This document shows, in pieces, positions 25,118-36,772 of a stretch of DNA of 64,000 nucleotides. Under the pieces are notes generated by a model. The model did no database searches and was not told the origin of the DNA. It saw only the letters and a program-made list of their open reading frames with translations. The stretch spans positions 569,001 to 633,000 of the forward strand of contig JAOTOL010001639.1 in the NCBI GenBank assembly GCA_034440575.1, in the 5' to 3' direction. The position numbers and the translations under genes are program-made. Each line of letters starts with the position of its first letter. Positions within the stretch are counted from its first letter, which is position 1. The DNA is from Imbricaverruca yamaguchii (Eukaryota; Arthropoda; Thecostraca; Neoverrucidae).

Positions 25118-25855
25118 GGTCTGGCCCCTAAGAAGGAACCAAGAGAGTTGCTTAGTTGTAGATGCAATGTAGTGAGATAGTTTTCCGCTCCTCATGACGC
25201 CCCACCACATAGGGGCCCTACTGGGGGACGCCTTTGGCCCGCGGACGGGAAGACGCCAGCCGCTAGAGGAGCTATATGGGACAGGCGACGGCATCGCCCG
25301 GCCGGGAGAAAGACGAAAGACTCACCACCCCGACCAGGATCCAGCGCCGTCCACCCCTTGACCCTGCCGGCCAGGCCAGCAGGTACTGGACCGAAGCCCA
25401 AACCTTCGACCTCAGGCGACGTGTCGCTTGGCCCGTATGGGGCCTTATGGGCCCGCCAGTTCCCCCATAATATCGGGACCAAAGAGGCATGTTGCTCGGC
25501 CGTCACAACCAGTACCGTGCGGCGGGGGACCTCAACCTCCAGGACTCCGTCAACCCCGGGGGACGAGCCGATGGGGCGCGACTAAAACTGAGTGGGAGGG
25601 CAGGACTAGGAAGCTATCCTACCTGTTGATAGCAGGAAGGGTTGATGTTGCAGGGACAGGTGAGGAGCATGGATATTGAGATGGGATGGACATTGGAATG
25701 GAAGCGTAGGGATGGAAGGATGAGTGAAGCATTCCTAATCTGGTCTCTCATCATTGGACTAATCCGCCGGACCATTGGAGTACACAATACCCCCACCCTC
25801 GCCCCCACCACCCCCACCACCACCACGGCAAGGTGGTGCTTCGACGATGGAGGCA
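25118..25855 (+). repeat. GC-rich dispersed family C, copy 2
   Basis: Same landmark order as copy 1 (ccaccacataggggccc at about 25202, cggccgggaga at 25299, ggaccaaagagg at 25477, ctccgtcaaccccggggga at 25544, cacggcaaggtggtg at the end). Full length. Confidence 0.85.
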
Positions 25856-26764
25856 TCGTGTCAAGGGTAAGACTGTTGTCCTGCAATTACTGTACCCGCA
25901 ATATAAGAGTTACATAACGATGGTCAAGGGTGGATGGAATCGGATGTGTCCGTAGCTATCCACGCATAGACGGCTAACCCGCGAATCGAGGGTGAATTCG
26001 TCTTCAGTGCACCTCTGTACGTTGTTAGGCAATCAAATGCCCCAAGTTTTTGCTACACCAAAATTGCGTCGCACTTTCTACACCTTTTACCATATCGCTC
26101 ATCACCCACCTACCCTTTCCCCAACAATGTGTGCATGCTGCAGAAGCGAGGTGGCCGCCGCAAACAGCGGCCACCACCTGTGTTGACCTGGCTCCAAATC
26201 GCGAGGCGCGCCGCCATGTTGACACAGCCGCAGGCAAGTGCATACCTTCCTCCATGTTGTCCGAGTTAAAAGCCACTACGTGCGACGTCGGCGGAGGTAC
26301 AAAGGGCGCCGCCTCCGCGCCAAAGCGTCGCTTCGCGCCACGTCACGTGGCCGGGCCGCTGTGTGCCGACTGCAGGTGGCAAACCTGAGGACTGAAAGCC
26401 CGGTCAGAGAGCCCGGTCAGGACCGACGGGCTTGGACCGGTCTTTGGAATATATACCGGGCTTCCAAACGGTCTGTATGTTCATTGAAAAAAGAGCCGAT
26501 AGCCTAGGGATGGTAATCATGCAATTGGTAAAGACCATTTTAACATTCCATCCAGCAATTTTGTCGTATGAATGCAAAAGTTTCATGAAAGATACTAAAA
26601 TTATTTCAGGATATTTAGGATACACATTGTTGAAAACAGTACTTTAGCAATGACATTTTGTATTGGCTCAAGCACGTGCATATTATTCACGTTATGCAGA
26701 ACTTCCTCTTTCATGGAAGTATTTTATATTAGCACGGAACCCCTTCCAAGGGCATAGTCAAGAG
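25856..26764. other. No confirmed gene; GC-rich block
   Basis: 26150-26400 is GC-rich with a CACGTG E-box at about 26344 and an ATG in a GCCGCC context at 26216. It could be a 5' region, but no continuing exon is found on either side. Confidence 0.3.
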
Positions 26765-27060
26765 CACAGGCATGGATCCAGGATTTTTCATGGAAGGAGC
26801 ATATCTGGAGCCACTGGATGATCCACCAGGGGTGCATTTAGCTGAACATTTCGCGAGGGGCACACTTGAGGGTCTTGGAAGGGAGACTTCGGCTGAAAAT
26901 GCAAGGGAGTGCATTCAATTATTCTAAGGGGGACATTTTCATATGGAGTGGTGCCTTTAGCTGAAATTTGTTTAATGGGTTGTACTCGAGCCTCAGGGCA
27001 CAGGTGGACGATCAGCCAGCGGTGTTGTTGTATATGCTTTCGAGGGGCCAGGTGCCCCAT
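26765..27060 (+). repeat. Direct duplication, copy 1 (uninterrupted)
   Basis: Aligns with 27253-27455 and then 28312-28350: 'cttttcatggaag', 'ctggagccactggatga', 'ggtcttggaagggagactt', 'acattttcat' and 'ccctttag/gcctttag' are shared in order. The match resumes after the inserted element in copy 2 (taa.gggg-ctcga.cc). Confidence 0.8.
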
Positions 27061-27252
27061 CAATGATTATTTAGGCCTCCCCACAAATATTTAACACGGT
27101 ACCCTATGGAGTGTGCTCCCCAATCCATTTGACCATGCCCATTGCCTTCATGCATTTTTCCATACCCTAATCATTTTCCGAAATCAACATCCGTGCTCTC
27201 AGGATTTCCTCTTTAATTGCAGTTCGTTCTTTTAGCCCTAGGCTCTTGCCAA

Positions 27253-28360
27253 GAAGGCGGGACAGATCCAGAACTTTTCATGGAAGAAGGGTATTCTGGA
27301 GCCACTGGATGAGCCCTCAGGCACACCTACATCTGGAAATTTCGAGAGGCACGCTCAAAGGTCTTGGAAGGGAGACTTCTTTGGCTGCAAATTCAATGGG
27401 AGGGGTACACTCAATGGTTACAAGATATACATTTTCATCTCGAGGGGTCCCTTTAGTTTAACCCGCGCCGTCTTTCCGGTCAAATCGTCACACCCCGTCT
27501 CGGGGAGGGGAGCGGTTGAAGACTCCCTCTAAAGTCCAAACTTAGTATCGCACGAAAACGAAAGAGGTGTCATCGGAAAACGCTCGACGAGTAGGGTCCA
27601 TGTCCAACCCCCCCCCCTAAAAACAATCCCCAAAAGTGACGTCACCAGGGGACTAGATTATCACGACTTTTCACGACTTCTATTGTTTTTTACTCTGGGG
27701 AGTTAATTTTGGGTGATATATGAAAAAAAAAATTATTTGGAATGAGAAAAGGACAGCGAAATCGGCTAGGGCTATAATATTTTGGCGCATCAAAAATATT
27801 TAAAAATATTTTTTTGAAATGTGAAAATTTTGAGTTTTCAAGTTTTCTTCAATTTTCCTTTTCCACTGGGTAGAGGAGACCGAGACGCGTTGTTGGAAAT
27901 CAACTTGCCCTAATAAAAAATGCTTACTTTAGCCAGAATCCTGTATTTGAGCTGCAATATGGCAAATACGCAAAATTTATGTAGTCAAAAGCGAAACAAA
28001 AGAGAAACATTCAACTCGTACGTTTTGTTGCATCTGTCAAGATAAGCAAACGCTGAAAGTTTCATTAAAATGTCTGTATCCGTTAAAGCGTGACGACTGT
28101 TCGAACTTTTTTGGAGGTGACCTCACCTGACCTTGACTAACTCGTTGACCCTAGATGACCTGCCCTAAAGATTTTGAATCAGCATGTCAAATTGATGTGG
28201 GAAAAGATATGCCAAATTTGGGCGCGCTGCCCTGCGCCGTTCGTCCGCAATACGCGAGAAATCTGAGGGGGGCGGTTGAAGACCCCTCCCCCGAGACGGG
28301 ACGGGTTAAACAAAAACTATAAGGGGCTCCACTCGAATCCGACTGGGGGACCACCTTTCC
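27253..28360 (+). repeat. Direct duplication, copy 2 (interrupted by the 856-bp element)
   Basis: Same blocks as copy 1, split after 'ccctttag' by an inverted-repeat element and continuing at about 28312. Copy 1 therefore represents the empty site. Confidence 0.75.
27456..28311 (+). mobile_element. 856-bp non-autonomous element with terminal inverted repeats
   Basis: The left end is GTTTAACCCG at 27456-27465 and the right end is its exact reverse complement at 28302-28311. The match extends through CCGTCT. A second inverted block (ccccgtctcggggaggg) lies a few bases inside on the left and adjoins the terminus on the right. The interior has no transposase frame. A diverged relative is at 7321-7985. 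Superfamily is not assigned, because no clear target-site duplication is seen. Confidence 0.75.
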
Positions 28361-29157
28361 TGGTAATAAGGGCGCCACATTGCCATACGCGGACACATGT
28401 CCCCTGTGCCCTTTGTATCTATCTCTGCAATGGGATGAACGGAGGGGAAGCGGCAGGTTGGAGTGCAGGTTTAATGATGATATTTTGCTTGATATATGCA
28501 TATATGAATAAATCGTATGAAAATGATAGCATCACTTCTTTGCATCCACAAAACCCTAGTATCACCTGTTTACATCCACAACACATTGCGCAGCGCCTAC
28601 CAGCGCCGCCGTTTTGCCCGTATGCTGCGCCGCCGATGGAATCGTTTTGAAAAGTCGAGCTGTCTAGTTATATATAGAGGTCAATGGGTTTGACTCTTAC
28701 GTTTGCTATTCTTAGATTGCAGATGGAAATCGGCTTGGCAATGTTGTGTTTTTTAGTGTTGTTTTGTATTTACCATGTTGTTATGCTTGCCTTCCAATGC
28801 AGTTGATTGATTACATGCTTATTTCAATTAATATTCTTTGATTACATAAGGTGTGTACTCTGATGTTGATGTGAAGATGTGAATCGACTGAATTTAACGT
28901 AACAAATTACGTTGCTGTTTCATTTAGAAACGGAATATTATCAATTTTGTCCTTCTGATCGAACATTTTGACCAGTTCCCGATCGGGATTGGTCTCATCA
29001 GACTGGCCTGTCTCGGGCTGCGGCCCAAAGAATTCGTGTAATTGCCACCTCTAATTCCGATCGTCGCCCACCCGCCTGTCCCATTGCCCCCGCGGCCGTG
29101 ATAGGCGCCCCGGAACCCGCGCCGAGATCACCACCGACTGGTGTCGTATCGGCTTGG

Positions 29158-29173
29158 TGACGTCACGCATTGG
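29158..29173. promoter_or_regulatory. CRE-like site next to an inverted CCAAT box
   Basis: TGACGTCA at 29158-29165 is followed by ATTGG at 29169-29173 within a ~240-bp GC-rich island. This pairing is typical of animal promoters, but no first exon was identified beside it. Confidence 0.25.
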
Positions 29174-29340
29174 CTCAGGTGACAGTGGATGCCCGCATGC
29201 GCTTCGACTGGAGGGCGCAGCAGATTGTGTCGGAAGAGTTAGAACGCGTGTTGTGTGGGATGTGGGCATTCTGCACGCCCGCACGATCAATTCCGATCAA
29301 TTCCTGGTCGATATGTGGCAGGTAACACTCCAGTCAGCTG

Positions 29341-29345
<5 letters not shown>

Positions 29346-29406
<61 letters not shown>
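29346..29406. repeat. (AT)n microsatellite
   Basis: About 60 bp of alternating AT. Confidence 0.97.
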
Positions 29407-29410
<4 letters not shown>

Positions 29411-32400
29411 TATATTCACACATGGAGATCAGGAATTATTCGCACTGCACAAATACCGAGTAAGGCATACAGGTTACTTTGTGAGGAATACAGGTTTATG
29501 CACACATGTTACTATCTTGTAATGCTCAAAACATGGTCCATGCAGATTCAGAGGTCGAACAACGACGGCGAATCGGTTGGCGCACATTATTTGCCAGTCG
29601 TCAATATACAACATTGCTTAGTGTCAACATCATACATCATACATGGCCAATCGATTAGGGTAAACGAATAAGTCATCGAACGTGCCAAACTGAACGTCTT
29701 CTAGTTTTTGGATCTGGCTTGAGAAGGATTACACGGAGTACCTGGGACAAGATATAAAGCCAGAAAAATGCAGCAATTGTCTTTCTGCATTGAGATCTAC
29801 ATCGTACTGTCATTGAGTAGCGTTGATATATGCATGGTACTGTCTCTAAGTACCGTTCCTGTTCCCACCACCACGCACTTTGAACAAACACTGAGTAGAT
29901 GCCATGAGCATTTGAATCACAGGCGCAAACTCCCTGCAGATTGTGACGCAACTGGTAATCACTGGCAATAGACGCAACTGGTTATCACTGGTGAGGAAGG
30001 TGGAACGAAGTGACGGACATGATAATGGGGCCAAAGCATGAGATCTATGATTTGCTTTCATTTTCGGAGGCAAAGGAGCAACCGAAGAAAGGAGGCAGGC
30101 AAATAATTTGCACAGCTACCAGCGAAGGTATATAGACAACCCCAATGCATCCATCGCATTCGAGATAACAATTCGTTTTATTTTTATATCTTGGGATAGC
30201 GCATGGTCCATACACTCGTCTTGCGACCGCTTTAGTCATCTGGCGACAACTGGACAGCTGACACCTAGAGACATAAACTCACCCGGGAAGGATTGTTGTC
30301 AGCGAAATTACTTGCGCGATGTGATTTCAGCTGGTCTATAGGACACCCCGTATATCTAAGTTTGCATTTTCGGAGATAAAAATGCAATTCCCTGACGTTG
30401 TACACAATACGGACAGCGGGAATCATTTTCCATGGTAATAGCGTCTCATGAAAAATCACTTGAATAGCAAATGTGTAAAAAGAAAAAAACCTAGAAAATA
30501 CAATCGCACCGGATCGGTCGCAATTTACTCTGATTTATTTAATACGCCAGTTCTCATCCGTCGAGTTCAGCGTGCTATTTCTGCAGAACTGACTGCGCTC
30601 CCGTACGAAATCCACGTACGTGGACACCACGTGTCGCACGTCAGAATCCCCAATCAGCGTGAGCGGCGATGTTTTTCTTCCTCGCACAGAAGACAGTGGC
30701 GGATAGCATGGGTATGGCCGATACAGTATATAGGTGTGCAAAACGCAGGTGTGGCCGATGTGTCTTCGAGTCGCGCCCGCGGGTGTGTCTCTCGACTTCG
30801 TTCCTCTGCAGGCTCACATGCGGGATTGGTGACGACTTGAGGTTGCTGGGTGCAGACAGCCGGTGTTCGATATTGTGCGATATAGTGTTCGATATTGTGT
30901 TCGCCTTTCATATCAATTTACCATATACGCACACCGCTTCGGCGTTCCTTAATACAAATTTGCATCGAGACACATATACATTTGTTTTACCGATGTCAAG
31001 ACATTCTGCCCGAAACACATCGCGAGCATCGTTGAATGCGCAGTGCAAGCATTGAGAAAACCGCAAAATGACAGCCTAAAGCTTTGAGATAACAAGTACA
31101 AACTTGTTCCATGACTGCGATAATTGAAAAGTCGACAGTGCGTCAGCGTTCGCTGAGGGCTCTCGGTCTCGTGTGGCACCAAATTCCGATTTAGCAGGCA
31201 AGCGGGTGATTCCCCTATGGCAGCCAGTGAGTGGATGGGCGGCCGCGTGCGCCGGCTATACATTTATTCATTTCACGGTGCATGCCCTCCACGTACAGTG
31301 GCTATTGCGCGAGATGAGAATGTGCGGTAGCCAACCAGTTTGGATCACGTTCCATGAGTCAACTGCCAACTCCCACGCGATGCTGTTCGCCGACTGAGAT
31401 TAGCACCGACTCCAGGGCATGTCGCGGTTCCGCCAGTGTCGGTCTGGGCGCGTGCGGTATTTCTCCGGATGTGGCGTGACAAGGCAACAACTCAGCACAG
31501 CCTGGGTAAGGCCCCTGAACAGCGAGCGGAAGTGGCTCGCGGTCAGGAATCGAACACACACGCATGGACGGCCGCCCCTGGGTACGGCCAGAACGGCGCA
31601 CCCCCTCCCCCTCCTCCATCCGCTGCAAGATTGCTCATACGTTCGCGGGCCATCGATGGGCGACATGAAGTGGTTGACTTGGTGGCTGACGCACCCGAAA
31701 GCCAAGATAGCGAATCAGCTAACGCCGCCGGTTATCAAGGGGGCTTGCTGAGCTGGTGATACCCGCCCACGTAAATCGGCTGTGAGCAGACACGGCTCGG
31801 AAACCGCGACTGAGTCGTGGATTACGTTCTTTGTCCGGGATCCCGAAATGTAGTGCGTTGTATGATCCCGATCGACGATTTCACCGCAAGGTCTATCAGG
31901 ATCTATCACTTCGATTTCGATGTGGTCTAGGAATTTGCGTATTTTTTAGGAGAGACCGATCGAAATAAATGAAAGTTCGTTTTTTACGGAGGTTGCCGCA
32001 TGATTCTAGTCGACATTTCGGATCGACCTCAACAAATGTTGTGCATGATGCAACGCATTGCAGCACAAGCAAATTTCCTGTCGTGACCCTTCTATGGCTT
32101 TGGGCGCCAACCGGCGGTGACCGACGGTAAGGGGAGAGGAGAAGCGGCCTCAGCGGGAAGGGAAGGGGAGACAGCGACACGACTGACGTGACTGCAAGGC
32201 AAATGGACTGATGCAAATGGCAGTCTTTTTTTGTTTCCATCCTACAAACTTTCAAAAAAAAATAAAGCTGGGAAGGGTGGGCACCGATTTTGGTGATAAT
32301 GTAGCAGTTAATGTTCTTCTTTCAAGTCAGGCGCTCCGTTATGTGTGGAAAAAGAGCAGAAGATTGTAATATATTTTGGAGTGAAATGAGTGAAATAATA

Positions 32401-32689
32401 AAAAAGACAGCAACATAAAGTATGTGCGCTCTAGCTGAACACACACCATGGATTCCCCTCATAACTGGCACCTATAACTGGCATTCTATGATGATGGGAA
32501 ATGACGCGTTGCACCCGAATGTTGTAACAACTTAATACTTCAGCAGTGAACATCATTGCACTTTTAGTTAAGTGAGTAAATATTACACACATCGCTTTCC
32601 ATGATGGGTAAAATGCATGAGAAAATAGAGGTGCAAGTGAAATGCACATGTGCATTGGTGATGGTATGGCAAACATCAGACTTCGAAAC

Positions 32690-33310
32690 ATCACTGTGAT
32701 GGAACAAAGTGAGTGAGATGCTTGTTCAAATTGCTGCAATATTTTGATGGTGCCGATGGAGATATTGAAAAATATCAAACGGCAAATTAATGATATTTTT
32801 CGCCATAACCTATGGATTTTAGATGAGGCATATATACTTTCAGGTCCATTCTTCACGTGGAAGGGATGCCAGGCATGTTGTGGAATTTTAGTGACTTTTC
32901 TTGCAGGGAGACATACATTGCGCGGTGTAGCAGATGATGCAAATAATGATCAATGGGTGTACGCAGACATGATCAGCTATATACATGTGCAGGCTAACGT
33001 GATCAAGCATATGAGCACGTACGCATAGAGCAACATAATCAGTGGCCAGTAAGTGTAGGAGAGTGCCACCAAATATCTCCCAGCAGCATTTTGATGAGTC
33101 AGAGTGAGTAAGCTGAAACCTGAAGCTGCTCTCCTATTTTGATTGTGTTGATGGAGATAATGTAAAAATGGATGAAATGTGCAATGCGAAGCTGAAGTGA
33201 TTGGTTAGCTAGAACTGCTATGGGTTTTATATGGAGGACATTGATGTTGGATTGATTCCTATCATGGAATGTCAGGCGTATTGTGCAATTTCACTGAGCT
33301 TGAGAGTAGC
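32690..33310 (+). repeat. Tandem pair of diverged ~200-bp repeats
   Basis: 32700-32905 and 33090-33305 align: 'attttgatggtgccgatggagata' against 'attttgattgtgttgatggagata', 'tggattttagatgagg' against 'tgggttttatatggagg', and 'ggatgccaggcatgttgtggaattttagtga' against 'gaatgtcaggcgtattgtgcaatttcactga'. No coding signal. Confidence 0.65.
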
Positions 33311-33565
33311 ATTACAAGTATGGCGCTGCTGAGGTTCTTGCAGTTTTGTGTAAAATTCACTGAAGGTCTTGCCGTCTTGCCCTGTCCCTCCCAGAGTCAT
33401 TGGTGCTACGCCAGATACCCCGAACACAGGCGGGCTAAGTTATAATGCGGGTCAGTCGACACTCCTCTTGTTGGGCTTTTGTCACAGATTGCCGTGACAA
33501 AATTGACGTGCCGCGGCTGCCATTCCGCTTGAGATGGCTCACGAGTGAAGCTCAGCTCGGGGCGA

Positions 33566-34106
33566 CAGTCTGCGGCTGGACTCTCTGCGGCTGGACTCTC
33601 TGCGGCTGGACTCTCTGCGGCTGGACTCTCTGCGGCTGGACCTGCGGCTGGACTCTCTGCGGCTGGACTGACTGCGGCTGGACTCTCTGCGGCTGGACTG
33701 ACTGCGGCTGGACTGACTGCGGCTGGACACTCGCGGCTGGACCTGCGGCTGGACATCTGCGGCTGGACTCTGCGGCTGGACGCTGCGGCTGGACGCTGCG
33801 GCTGGACTCTGCGGCGGACCGCGGCTGGACACTGCGGCTGGACTCTCTGCGGCTGGACTCTCTGCGGCTGGACTCTCTGCGGCTGGACTGACTGCGGCTG
33901 GACTGTCTGCGGCTGGACTCTGCGGCTGGACTGACTGCGGCTGGACAGTCTGCGGCTGGACTCACTGCGGCTGGACTCTCTGCGGCTGGACACTGACTGC
34001 GGCTGGACTCTGACTGCGGCTGGACTGACTGCGGCTGGACACTCTGCGGCTGGACTGACTGCGGCTGGACACTGACTGCGGCTGGACTTTCTGCGGCGGG
34101 ACTTCT
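33566..34106 (+). repeat. 15-bp minisatellite
   Basis: About 35 units of CTGCGGCTGGACTCT, with CTGCGGCTGGACTGA and shorter 12-bp variants. The unit length is a multiple of 3 and the unit is nearly stop-free on both strands, so low-complexity frames (CGWTL, AAGLS, QPQRV, SSRRE) are open throughout. These are not supported as proteins. Confidence 0.96.
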
Positions 34107-34451
34107 AGCGCCGGTTTGACCAACGCTGAGCTGTTCCGGTGGTCTCGTGCTGCATGTATGGCAAAGCTGGCGCGGGAAGTCCCTTTGCCGACACGGTAAG
34201 CGTCTGATGACATTCCTGATGACATCAGGAATGTCATCAGCAACTCATCTGAGATAGAGTGTTCAAGGTTCACTGCAAAATGTACACTGATATTGATGTC
34301 ACAAGCTTCGAGACAAGTATCCTCTCGGTTTTGATCAACCAGAACTTTTCCTCTCCTCATCCAGGATTACAAAGCCCAAATCTAACCCTGGCTTCAGGTG
34401 TTGACAAAAGCTCCATCAGATGCTCTTCAGACATCAGTTTGATCCCCCTCC

Positions 34452-34850
34452 CTCGACTAGGCACCACCTTTTCGTGGTGGTGGCGGGGCGAAGGTGGGGG
34501 TGGGTGTATACATGATCCGGCGGACCAGTCCAATGGTGAGGGGCTAGACTAGGAGTGCCTCACTCATCCTTCCATCCCTGCGTTTATATTGCAATGTCAA
34601 CCCAATCTCATCATTCACATCCTTTACCTGGCCCTGCAACACCAATTCTCTCGCTATGGGCAGGTATAATAATTTCCTCTGTCATACCCGCACACTCAGT
34701 TGTATCGGGGTAGTCGCGCTCCCTTGACCCGTCCCCTGGGTTTGACTGAGTCCTAGCGGTTGAGTTCCCCTGTCGCACAGCGATGTTTGTGACGGAGGAG
34801 CAACACGCCTTTTTGGTCCCGATATCCCGGAGGGGCGGACGGGCAAAGTT
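34452..34850 (-). repeat. GC-rich dispersed family C, copy 3 (reverse, truncated)
   Basis: Reverse-complement copy containing only the hairpin-to-end half: caccaccttttcgtggtg terminus at 34459, ctccttccatc-type middle, and gatatcccggaggggcgg at the broken end. Loss of the 5' half while the 3' end is kept resembles LINE-like 5' truncation. Confidence 0.8.
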
Positions 34851-35105
34851 TCCGCCCGTACAGTGATGATGATTGTTGGGGTTATAGGGTGCGTCAACCC
34901 CGTTGGGTTATATTGCACCCATAGCAAGGTTGTCGAAGCACGCGTCAGACTGTCACTAATATAAATCATCGGTATATATTCAGGCACTTGATATAAGATC
35001 TGTGAAAACAAATTATCAATTAGGCAGGTGCATATATTTCGTGAAATCCTATTTTCACAAGGAAGTACAAAACTTCTATTGTAAGTAAATAGCAATAATA
35101 GCAAT

Positions 35106-36010
35106 AACAGGTCAAGATGAGCATATCTCGCTGCAAAAAGACTTAGACGAACTTGTGAAGTGGTCCGAAGAATGGCAAATGAAATTTAATTTTGATAAGT
35201 GCAAAATCATGCATGTAGGTAAGCAGCATATGAAGGCTCCATACTTGATGGGTGGCCAAGTGCTATCAGTGACTCAACAGGAGAAAGATTTAGGTGTTAT
35301 TCTAAACATAACACTGGGGGCATCAGAACAGACCAAGGAAGCCAGCAAGAAGGCACTGAGAATGCTCTGGGCAATAAATAGGAATGTATCATACAGAAGT
35401 GAGGAAGTGATCAGGAAGCTTTAGTGTGCATATGTCAGGCCACATTTGGAATACTGCATCCAAGCTTGGTCTCCTAGCTATGAAAAAGATTGTTGGCTTT
35501 TAGAGAGAGTACAAAAGGGGGCTACAAAAATGGTTAATGGCATAAGCAACTTGGCATATGAGGAAATGTTTAAGAAATTTAATATGTTTTCACTTAGATG
35601 TAGAAGGCTGAGAGTAGATCTCATCAAGGTCTTTACATTTGTCCATGGTCTGGAGAGGGGATATCTTGGGGAAATGTTTGAATTGAACAGAAATGATGCA
35701 ATTAGAGGTCACAAATTCAAAATTAAAGTTAACCACAGCAAAACAAGGTGAAGGCAGACTTTCTTCGCCAACAGGGTAGTAGAACACTGGAACCAGCTGC
35801 CAGAAAACATTGTCAGTAGCAGCACATTGAACAGCTTTAAAAACAGCATAGACAATCATTATAAGAATAGAGGGCTTGCTTTTCAGTATTACAGGGAGGG
35901 CTGATTTACAGATTTGGTGGGCAACTGGTTCAATGTGCAGAGTGCAACCAAGAAGGGCCCTTGTGGGTCATAGTTGCACTAATATTTTATGTCTTTATGT
36001 CTTTATGTCT
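35106..36010 (+). mobile_element. 3' end of a CR1/L2-like LINE, pseudogenised
   Basis: One continuous reading register from about 35121 to 35904 gives the C-terminal part of an arthropod LINE reverse transcriptase: LVKWSEEWQMKFNFDKCKIM, then EKDLGVIL, RPHLEYCIQAWSP, LERVQKGATKMV and FFANRVVEHWNQLPENIV. Two in-frame stops (TAG at 35422, TGA at 35748) break it. After the final stop a ~80-nt tail ends in TTTATGTC repeats (about 35983-36010), the kind of short-repeat tail CR1/L2 elements carry. The 5' part is missing, as usual after incomplete reverse transcription. Confidence 0.88.
35121..35904 (+). pseudogene. LINE reverse transcriptase C-terminal fragment
   Basis: About 260 codons in one frame with two internal stops. 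The segment covers the end of the RT palm (the DLGV.. strand) and the connecting thumb-like region. It lacks the catalytic FADD-type motif, which would lie upstream. It cannot encode an active enzyme. Confidence 0.85.
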
Positions 36011-36760
36011 AAATATGGAAACATTTCCCAAAATGGACTTTAACTTGAGAGTATTCGCACCATATCCGAAGTAACGCTTACGTTCTTCTGTATATGCTGG
36101 GCACGCCACCAGGACATGGTGTACAGCCAGCACGGAATTACACCCCACCCATTTCGGCCTTTCTTTCCCTTTGATTTGCTTTAATTTGCTGAACTCATCT
36201 TTCTGTCCTGCCACTGTCTGGGAACAAATTATGCGATAATTGGGTAGTGACCACTGGCTGGAAGTGGAAGCACGCGTCCACTTGGTGCTTGTGCTGCACG
36301 CCTTGCAGCCTGATCGGCCAGCTCGTTGCCACGTGTTCCGACATGTGCTGGGTCAGTCAGATATGCTGACCGGTCAGATGTTGATTCACACCTGTCGAGG
36401 GTGTCGTCCGCCGATCCACATTGGCCACATTCAGGGCGATCACGGCAATGCTGAGTCGTGTGAACATATCGCTGGCATTTAAAGCACCTCATGGGGTTGG
36501 GGACAAAAACTCGAACCTTTACCCGGATATATCCCACTGACACTGTGGATGGCAGGTCGGTGGAGTTAAAAGTACGAATTATGTTATTTCTTGCATGAAG
36601 TTCCTCTCCCCTTCACATCTTCATTCTATTTAGCTACAGCACACCGTGCTCCGCCAATCCGTCTACGATCTCTGCTTCCGTGACATCCCTCAGATCGTAG
36701 CAATTGATCACCCCTTTGCAGTCATGCGTGTTGCAGTCGCGACTAAGCCATGGCTTATAT
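36011..36760 (-). mobile_element. Relic of an I-like LINE with RNase H
   Basis: Read on the minus strand from 36750: an ORF1 piece (CYDLRDVTEAEIVDGLAEHG, then YIRVKVRVFVPNPMRC), a zinc-knuckle (CFKCQRYVHTTQHC and CGQCG), then directly an RNase H end (HVGTRGNELADQAARRAA). A shifted frame then carries the C-terminal cysteine/histidine motif (CNSVLAVHHVLVACPAYTEE). ORF1 and the end of ORF2 are joined, so several kilobases, including endonuclease and RT, are deleted. Stops and frameshifts are frequent. Confidence 0.8.
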
Positions 36761-36772
36761 CAGGGTGCACGT

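Larger units (their letters stand above)
28361..33565. other. Gene-poor stretch
   Basis: Contains an (AT)n tract, a GC-rich block at 29050-29290 with a TGACGTCA site, and a GC-rich block at 31150-31900. The word ggacaccccgtatatct at 30343 resembles arthropod LINE ends. No exon is supported. Confidence 0.4.

Noticed and set aside
33406..34360. Pro/Ser/Arg/Gln-rich and Cys/Gly/Trp-rich frames
   Set aside because: Products of the 15-bp repeat, open on both strands at once.
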